From positions 1 to 20,553 of IMG/VR virus record IMGVR_UViG_3300038629_000032: a stretch of DNA of 20,553 bases, one strand, 5' to 3'. The position numbers and the translations under genes are program-made. Every line of letters starts with the position of its first letter. The first letter of the stretch is position 1. This DNA comes from a virus. Positions 15,651-20,553 of the stretch are shown here, piece by piece. Below the pieces are notes generated by a model that did not search any database, was not told the origin of the DNA, and saw nothing but the letters and a program-made list of their open reading frames with translations.

Positions 15651-16040
15651 TTAAATATATGCGCGGAACTGAGTCGGGTCATCAACGATAGCCATAATGC
15701 CATCGTCGTTCATCGACAAATATTTCACGCCGTTCTTCATGATCACCTTCTGCCCACCATAGGTGCCATAAATAATCCAATCACCAATCTTCGGCTTAGG
15801 ATCAACGTCTGCCAGATTAATGCCTGATCGCGTGATAGCCTTGTAGCAGAGGTTACCCATCGCTACGATTTGACCGACATACGTCAGGTACTCTTCTGAC
15901 TCCATTGAATCACCTCCATATATGATGCCACCCGCAGATTCTTTGGGCGGCGCATATGGACGAATGATCACGCGCCATCCGATCGGTGTGAGTGGTAACT
16001 CAGCATCGATCTTTGGCTTCACGAAAGCGACCTCACTCAT
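15651..16040 (-). CDS. GroES-like co-chaperonin encoded in the head operon
   Basis: This 129-residue protein aligns with bacterial GroES (Cpn10, about 97 residues). LTPIGWRVIIRPYAPPKESAGG corresponds to the GroES core start LHDRVIVKR. The mobile-loop equivalent, SAGGIIYGGDS, keeps the GG plus hydrophobic tripeptide (IIY in place of the usual IVL). Further on, YVGQIVAMG, PKIGDWIIYGTYGGQKV and a closing DDGIMAIVDD match GroES strands. GroES caps GroEL and helps fold substrates in the cytoplasm. By analogy with T4 gp31, the phage protein probably works with host GroEL on a capsid or related protein. It starts at the ATG at 16040 with GGAG 7 bases before it and overlaps the previous stop. A GTG at 16043 is less well spaced. 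Homology is clear; its partner is inferred. Confidence 0.85.
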   Translation of the reverse strand: MSEVAFVKPKIDAELPLTPIGWRVIIRPYAPPKESAGGIIYGGDSMESEEYLTYVGQIVAMGNLCYKAITRSGINLADVDPKPKIGDWIIYGTYGGQKVIMKNGVKYLSMNDDGIMAIVDDPTQFRAYI

Positions 16041-16269
16041 CACTCATCTCCGGTAAGTTATCGCCTTCGTCGTCTGGCTCTTCCGTTGCCTTCAACATCT
16101 GACTAGCCAGACTTCCTGCCCGGTCGTAACCAGCAATGATCCCGGTTATCTTCTTGTACTCTTCAAAGTCCTTGCATTGACCCTTACCGAGCTTTGCTGC
16201 CTCGGTAAAAGCTGCCTGTTGTAATCCTTTCTGAAAATCTTCAACAAATTGTCTAAGTGACACTTGCAT
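16033..16269 (-). CDS. Small acidic-tailed protein, unknown role
   Basis: The product has 78 residues. The first half is helical (SLRQFVEDFQKGLQQAAFTE). GQCKDFEEYKKITGIIAGYD follows at about 30-49, then another helix and a strongly acidic end (EEPDDEGDNLPEMSDE). I do not recognise it beyond its likeness to small proteins that follow the portal gene in other podovirus genomes. A very good AAGGAG site lies 8 bases before its ATG. It overlaps the preceding gene by 17 bases and the co-chaperonin start by 8 bases. The one cysteine and the lack of any enzymatic motif suggest a small structural or assembly factor. Confidence 0.65.
   Translation of the reverse strand: MQVSLRQFVEDFQKGLQQAAFTEAAKLGKGQCKDFEEYKKITGIIAGYDRAGSLASQMLKATEEPDDEGDNLPEMSDE
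16048..16051 (-). promoter_or_regulatory. Shine-Dalgarno site selecting the co-chaperonin start
   Basis: GGAG lies 7 bases before the ATG at 16040 but only 4 before the in-frame GTG at 16043, so the ATG is preferred. The site is within the end of the previous gene. Confidence 0.55.
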
Positions 16270-16435
16270 CTATCTTTCTCCTTGCTACACCTGCCAGTTT
16301 ATCGAGCAGTGTTTGGTATGACGCGCCAGTTTCATTAGCGGAACGGGCGAACTGTCGAGGGGATACACCACGAACTCCTCTCTTGCGGAGGAACTCGCGT
16401 GCTGCACGCACATCTTTTGGTTTAACTTGTGCCAC
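16253..16435 (-). CDS. Small basic helical protein overlapping the portal stop, GTG start
   Basis: From the GTG at 16435 the product has 60 residues. It is basic and helical (VKPKDVRAAREFLRKRGVRG). A second part has the pattern SPRQFARSANETGASYQTLL, which recalls small conserved proteins behind portal genes and loosely a helix-turn-helix. AAGG lies 9 bases upstream. An earlier in-frame GTG at 16522, with AAGGAG 4 bases upstream, would give 89 residues but overlap the portal gene by about 100 bases, so the shorter form is preferred. Function is unknown. Confidence 0.6.
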   Translation of the reverse strand: MAQVKPKDVRAAREFLRKRGVRGVSPRQFARSANETGASYQTLLDKLAGVARRKIDASVT

Positions 16436-18851
16436 TCGGTCGTGCCTTTTTCGTTGTCGCAGCTTTTGCCGCTGCCAGTTTATCTTCTCTTGTGATCTTC
16501 GCTTCGTTAGCTCTTGCTTCACGTTGCTCCTTACGACCTGCCATGAAGTCTTCGCGACGTTCTTTATCCATCGCTGCCATCTCCTGACGTTCTATCTCTG
16601 CGAGGGTGCGCTCATCCTGACGTGCCATCTCTCTGTCGTGGGCATCATCCAGTCTCGCCTGCTCGCGCTCATGCACCTCATCGTCCGGGTCCATGCTGTC
16701 TTCAGGGTCCATGATCTGTATCTGTGGAACCATGGCTGCTGCCTGTGCGATCTGCTGCTCTATCTCAGGTGGCATTGGCTGATCTGGTCCGAACTGACCC
16801 GGCTGCGGTAACTGGTTACCCAGCTTCCTCTGCATCTCCACGAAATACTTGAACGAGTAATGCTGCGCCATGTGCGCTTGCATCAGCGGTCCCAACTGCT
16901 CAAGTGCCTCTGGTTGCAGACCATTGACAAAGTTCATGTGCACCTTGATGTGTGCGTCATGGTCTTGGTCGATGAACGGCTGAGCTGACTGCCCCTGAAG
17001 CATGTTCATGTTCTCCATCACTGGGTCTTCACGCTGCGGCTCGTTCTTCTGCAACACACCCTCTGGATCAGGTATGCGAATAGCCTTCAGGAAGCGCTCT
17101 TCTACTTCCATGCGGTTGTACAGGTCTGGCGCTTGTGTTGCTCTCTCGATCAGCGCTTGTCCCTGAGCGATCCTCTGAGTGCTTGAGAAGATGTTCGGGT
17201 CACTGATCGGAATGACATCGACTCTGCCATCGTAGTCCTCACGCAGCACTACCGACTCAGGGTCTGCCACCTTGTATGGATACTGGTCCGGCAGAAACTC
17301 ATAGTTGAGTTCAGCTCGGAGTTTGAACTCTTCAGCTGCCGCCATGTGAAGGCGACGATGGATGGCAGATAAGGGCTTGCTGCCTTGCTCTATAAGCGCG
17401 ATGGTAGTGCCCACCGGACCAGTATTTGATGCCTCACCTGTCAGCACTTCAGTCGAGCTGCTGAACGCCTTGCCTGCGCCAAGCAGGACCTCGAACAGTT
17501 TAGCCAGTGCTGGTGATGGGTCTTTGAATGGTGGCGTGTAGAAGGCTCGGTTCAGCTCCTCAGCTGACATGTTCACTTCTTTGTACAGCCCCGGCGTGAT
17601 GTGTTCATCACCCGGCTTCATCTTCGCATCGTTGGAGACGTAGCCACCCTGCATGTTGGCGAACGCAGCACTATCGAGCAGCGCTCTGATCGTACCAGAG
17701 GTTGCCTCAGCCACACTGCCAATCATATGCAACAGTCCAAAGCCGTAGAAGCCCAGACCCGGCAGGTATTTGTAGTGCGTGAACCAGATGCGCTTTTGCA
17801 TCAACTGGTCATCTTCCTTCCAGTTGCGACGGATAGATAGGCACTCACGTGTCTCACGCTCGATGGTGACGATGTACGGCAGTGGTGACTGCTTTTGGTA
17901 GCGCTCTTGGTCAGCGTCGATCATTAAGTCGCAGTGACACTCAAGCACGGTGTACACGTTGTCATCAGTGTGCACGTCAGCTGTTCGTGAGTCAGCCTGA
18001 TCAGCATGATCCCGAATGCGATCGTCACCAGTGTCTGTTGCGTACGGTGTCAGGTCGGGCAGCTCTAATGGCTCCCAGAACCCAGACTCGAACAGCTTCT
18101 TCATCTCCGTCGAGTTCTTGAACATGCGATGCGTGTAACGTGGTGAGGACGCAAGGTCTGTCGCGATGTACGGCACGATGAAATCAGTCGATGGAATGTA
18201 ACGACTCACCACCATGTTGCTGAGGCTGTCCCAGTACGTCTTCTTGAATGCTGAACCACCCAGCGGCAGATAGAAAAGCATCGAGTCCACCTGCCAGAAG
18301 TAGCTACGGTCCTGATCAAGAATCTGGTAATTCATGTGATTCTTGATGCGGTCAGCCTGCTCTTCTTTCTCGCGGGTAATCTCACCAACGATCTTCGTCT
18401 TCACTGGTCCTTCGGATGGGAATATCTCTTCGATGGCACGCGCCTGAAACTGCACCACAGCTTCACCGATGAGAGGGTACGTCACAGCAGAGGCACCATC
18501 GAATGGCAGCTCTTCCATGGGGATGTTGTTCAGGCCCAGCAGCTCCATGGCTTGATCCATGCGCTGTTCCCAGTCCTTGCGAGACTCGATATCAGTCTCC
18601 ACCCACTCGATCACATCATTAGACAACTTCTGAAGCTCGGTGCGCGACAGGTCGAACATGATGTTCGATGCGTGCTCATCGCTGTCGTCTCGCGACATAC
18701 GACTCATGCCCGGATTGAAGTCAACCGTGGCACTGTTGCCTCGACGTGTTATCTGTGCGCCACCAACCTTACCAGAGAAGCCTTCGTCCTCCATCTCTGG
18801 CATCTCCGGGCTTCGCCCAAGTTCTTGCATATCTTCTGGTCGTGTTGCCAT
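16422..18851 (-). CDS. Portal protein
   Basis: The 809-residue protein is of the size of P22/T7-class portals of short-tailed phages. It forms the twelve-subunit ring at one head vertex through which DNA enters and leaves. Family-like stretches are DWEQRMDQAMELLGL (93-107), LPFDGASAVTYPLIGEAVVQ (115-134), ARAIEEIFPSEGPVK (137-151) and SMLFYLPLGGSAFKKTYWD (190-208). Long helical and wing-like segments follow. The last 96 residues (about 714-809) are extremely charged and probably form a long helix (HEREQARLDDAHDREMARQD). That may reach into the head like the P22 barrel, but this is inferred. AGAGGA lies 5 bases before the ATG, and 2 bases separate it from the terminase stop. No frameshift is seen. 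Confidence 0.85.
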   Translation of the reverse strand: MATRPEDMQELGRSPEMPEMEDEGFSGKVGGAQITRRGNSATVDFNPGMSRMSRDDSDEHASNIMFDLSRTELQKLSNDVIEWVETDIESRKDWEQRMDQAMELLGLNNIPMEELPFDGASAVTYPLIGEAVVQFQARAIEEIFPSEGPVKTKIVGEITREKEEQADRIKNHMNYQILDQDRSYFWQVDSMLFYLPLGGSAFKKTYWDSLSNMVVSRYIPSTDFIVPYIATDLASSPRYTHRMFKNSTEMKKLFESGFWEPLELPDLTPYATDTGDDRIRDHADQADSRTADVHTDDNVYTVLECHCDLMIDADQERYQKQSPLPYIVTIERETRECLSIRRNWKEDDQLMQKRIWFTHYKYLPGLGFYGFGLLHMIGSVAEATSGTIRALLDSAAFANMQGGYVSNDAKMKPGDEHITPGLYKEVNMSAEELNRAFYTPPFKDPSPALAKLFEVLLGAGKAFSSSTEVLTGEASNTGPVGTTIALIEQGSKPLSAIHRRLHMAAAEEFKLRAELNYEFLPDQYPYKVADPESVVLREDYDGRVDVIPISDPNIFSSTQRIAQGQALIERATQAPDLYNRMEVEERFLKAIRIPDPEGVLQKNEPQREDPVMENMNMLQGQSAQPFIDQDHDAHIKVHMNFVNGLQPEALEQLGPLMQAHMAQHYSFKYFVEMQRKLGNQLPQPGQFGPDQPMPPEIEQQIAQAAAMVPQIQIMDPEDSMDPDDEVHEREQARLDDAHDREMARQDERTLAEIERQEMAAMDKERREDFMAGRKEQREARANEAKITREDKLAAAKAATTKKARPSGTS

Positions 18852-18853
18852 GG

Positions 18854-20506
18854 TTATCCTCTTTGACCACCGTAAGTGCGAACTGGTTTGTTCACGTGGT
18901 TCATCAGGTTGTCGTTATCGTCGTCATCGTCAAGGAAGTCAGCACTCCACTTCTTCCTCAACCACAGCATTGCCATGGTCACTGTATCCACCATGTCATC
19001 ATGATCATCAGCCGGGAAATTACCGCACTGGCTGATGACCTCTTGTGCCCAGTTGCGCTTCACGTAGAAGATGCAACCACGTTCCAATACAAGAGAGGCA
19101 GCGTGCGCTCGCACGAACTTCGAGTCAGTGACCTTTATTCGAGCGACGGGTAAATTCGCACGTCGCATCTCCTGCGCCAGAGAGTGACCGGATGCCTTCT
19201 TCTCGATCAGCACCTTATCTGGTTTCCATAGCTCAGCTGCCATCATTGCGTTCTCGCGCAACTCAGGGAACTCCATACGCTTGTTCAGTCGCTCCAGCAG
19301 GATCAGGCACAGTCGTGTCTGTCCTTTGTACTGGGCAGTCCATGGTAGTTTGCGATTGAGCCGCTCTTCGTACTCGAACACACCCCACGTGGTCCGGGCA
19401 CTGTAGTCGTGCTCCTCGTCCTCTTCAAAAGCGGTGTCGTAGGACTGGATGATCATGGACAACTCTGGCAGCTCTGGCTCTTCCCACTCACGCCAGTGAT
19501 GCTCCTTCATGATGTTGCCGCCCTTGGCTGAAGGGTTCTGCTGAATCTGTGACTCGAAGCCTCGCTCAGTCAGCTCCATGGAGAGCTTACGCATCTCATC
19601 AGGACCGAAGCGATCCTCTTGCAGTAAATCGTTCTCCAACTTACGCGGGTCAGAGAATATAACCTGTTCGTTGTGTAGCGGCTGTATATGGTCACCGAAG
19701 GTGAAGATTTCAGGATCAGCCGGGATGATTCGCTTGCTCTCTTTCTTTGACTTGGTGATACAGCGAGTCTTTGGTACGAAGTAGCCGGGAAGGTTGAGGT
19801 GCACCCACCCACCAGTCGAGAGCACATGACCCGGTAAATCCTGATGGTGACCACGCTGGGCAATGATCACTCGACCCAGTTTCTTCATGTCGTTACCACG
19901 TGTTGACATGGTGTCACGCCACCAGTCGATCACGCCTGCACGGATGGTATCGGAGTTGATCTCCTTCATGTTGTGAGCGTCATCTACGACGATACGATCA
20001 CCACCCTCCCCGGTAGCAGTGCCACCGACTGACGTTGCCAGCCTGTAGCCATAGTAATCGTTGTCGAACCTCCCCTTCTGGTTCAGGTCGCTCGACAACT
20101 GAAAGCAATCCCCGAAATGTTCCTGATACCACGGTGACTGTATTAGTCGGCGGCACTTCACGCTGTCTCGAATCGTCAGGGATGAAGCATACGTTGCAAA
20201 CAGCCACTGTATTGATGGATTCCATGTCCACTCCCATGCAGGCCACATGACTGCGACCAAGGTTGATTTCGTGTGTCGTGGTGGGATGTTGATCACCAGA
20301 TCATCGATATCACCAAGCGACACGTAGGTGAGGTGCTCACAGATGGCATCGATGTGCCAACCACCCTTGAACTCCTTACCGGGTTCCACAACATGCCACG
20401 CTTGCTCGATGAAGCTGCGAAGGTCGCGCTTCATGTCCTCAGCCTGAATCTGTGTCCACATTCTTGTGGCTGAGTGCTGGTCGATTGCTTGTGGGATCAC
20501 ACTCAT
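18854..20506 (-). CDS. terL: Terminase large subunit (ATPase and nuclease)
   Basis: The product is 550 residues from the ATG at 20506. This motor packages DNA through the portal and cuts the concatemer. The ATPase half has a Walker A-type loop INIPPRHTKST (about 72-82) and a Walker B strand RIVVDDAHN (171-179). The nuclease half has an RNase H-like pattern. The acidic residues lie in IQSYDTAFEE (Asp357 region), KVLIEKKASG (Glu435 region) and NFPADDHDDMVDT (Asp500-507). The end is a run of aspartates and asparagines. The frame remains open for 15 more codons to the right edge (ending SREVLQSTN before this ATG). No clear Shine-Dalgarno site precedes the ATG, so the true start may lie upstream of the window. 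A small terminase is not in this window. Confidence 0.87.
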   Translation of the reverse strand: MSVIPQAIDQHSATRMWTQIQAEDMKRDLRSFIEQAWHVVEPGKEFKGGWHIDAICEHLTYVSLGDIDDLVINIPPRHTKSTLVAVMWPAWEWTWNPSIQWLFATYASSLTIRDSVKCRRLIQSPWYQEHFGDCFQLSSDLNQKGRFDNDYYGYRLATSVGGTATGEGGDRIVVDDAHNMKEINSDTIRAGVIDWWRDTMSTRGNDMKKLGRVIIAQRGHHQDLPGHVLSTGGWVHLNLPGYFVPKTRCITKSKKESKRIIPADPEIFTFGDHIQPLHNEQVIFSDPRKLENDLLQEDRFGPDEMRKLSMELTERGFESQIQQNPSAKGGNIMKEHHWREWEEPELPELSMIIQSYDTAFEEDEEHDYSARTTWGVFEYEERLNRKLPWTAQYKGQTRLCLILLERLNKRMEFPELRENAMMAAELWKPDKVLIEKKASGHSLAQEMRRANLPVARIKVTDSKFVRAHAASLVLERGCIFYVKRNWAQEVISQCGNFPADDHDDMVDTVTMAMLWLRKKWSADFLDDDDDNDNLMNHVNKPVRTYGGQRG

Positions 20507-20553
20507 GTTCGTAGACTGAAGAACTTCGCGACTGTCAACAAACGACGCACGAC

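Noticed and set aside
14595-16040. A prohead maturation protease in the head module.
   Set aside because: No Ser-His-type or ClpP-like motif is visible in the scaffold or neighbours, so I do not annotate one.
16253-16435. A helix-turn-helix regulator in the small basic protein.
   Set aside because: The pattern SPRQFARSANETGASYQTLL is only loosely like a helix-turn-helix, and the place in a head operon argues for an assembly role.
16257-16811. Plus-strand frame with hydrophobic and cysteine-rich stretches that could look like a membrane protein.
   Set aside because: It is antisense to the charged portal C-terminus, where Lys/Glu/Arg codons read as Phe/Leu/Ser/Cys on the other strand.

Overview
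The window is one uninterrupted late (virion morphogenesis) module of a tailed phage with a short, podovirus-type tail. All 19 recognisable genes lie on the minus strand and read from right to left. The evidence for a podovirus is a large terminase, a long portal, a scaffold followed by an HK97-fold major capsid protein, a P22/T7-type head-to-tail adaptor and a nozzle (packaged-DNA stabilisation) protein. No tape-measure, tail-sheath or tail-tube gene is visible. Several proteins recall families I know from marine and other environmental podovirus genomes, but host and taxon cannot be fixed from this sequence. No replication, lysis, integrase, tRNA or CRISPR locus is present.

Layout in order of transcription. 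DNA packaging comes first: terminase large subunit (18854-20506, whose reading frame stays open to the right edge) and portal (16422-18851). Next come two small proteins (16253-16435 and 16033-16269) and a GroES-like co-chaperonin (15651-16040). Head assembly follows: scaffold (14595-15638), a conserved-type protein of unknown role (14041-14598), a probable capsid decoration protein (13436-14029) and the major capsid protein (12507-13421). A 149-base gap holds a branched, perfectly paired RNA structure ending in a T run, which is a likely terminator or attenuator placed just after the capsid gene. Then come two small virion-type proteins, a first adaptor (10761-11489), a protein with a decayed zinc-ribbon-like N-terminus, a beta-rich fibre/collar-type protein, a second adaptor-type protein (8946-9605, TTG start), a fibre-type protein, a glycine-rich adhesin-like protein (6868-8079) and the nozzle (4370-6868). 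Last is a very large mosaic appendage protein that runs off the left edge (1-4373).

The genes are packed tightly. Stop and start codons overlap as ATGA or TAATG at most junctions, or are separated by 2-14 bases behind clear Shine-Dalgarno sites, so one or a few long transcripts with translational coupling are likely. The packaging and head genes build and fill the shell, and the co-chaperonin probably helps fold a capsid or related protein. The adaptor, nozzle and fibre genes build the neck and the host-recognition apparatus.

The most unusual parts are the phage-encoded co-chaperonin inside the head operon, a roughly 215-residue concanavalin/LamG-like domain inserted in the nozzle, the polyglycine adhesin-like protein, the modular appendage protein (LamG, seven-motif Asp-box propeller, 12-residue repeats, LamG array) and the structured RNA after the capsid gene.
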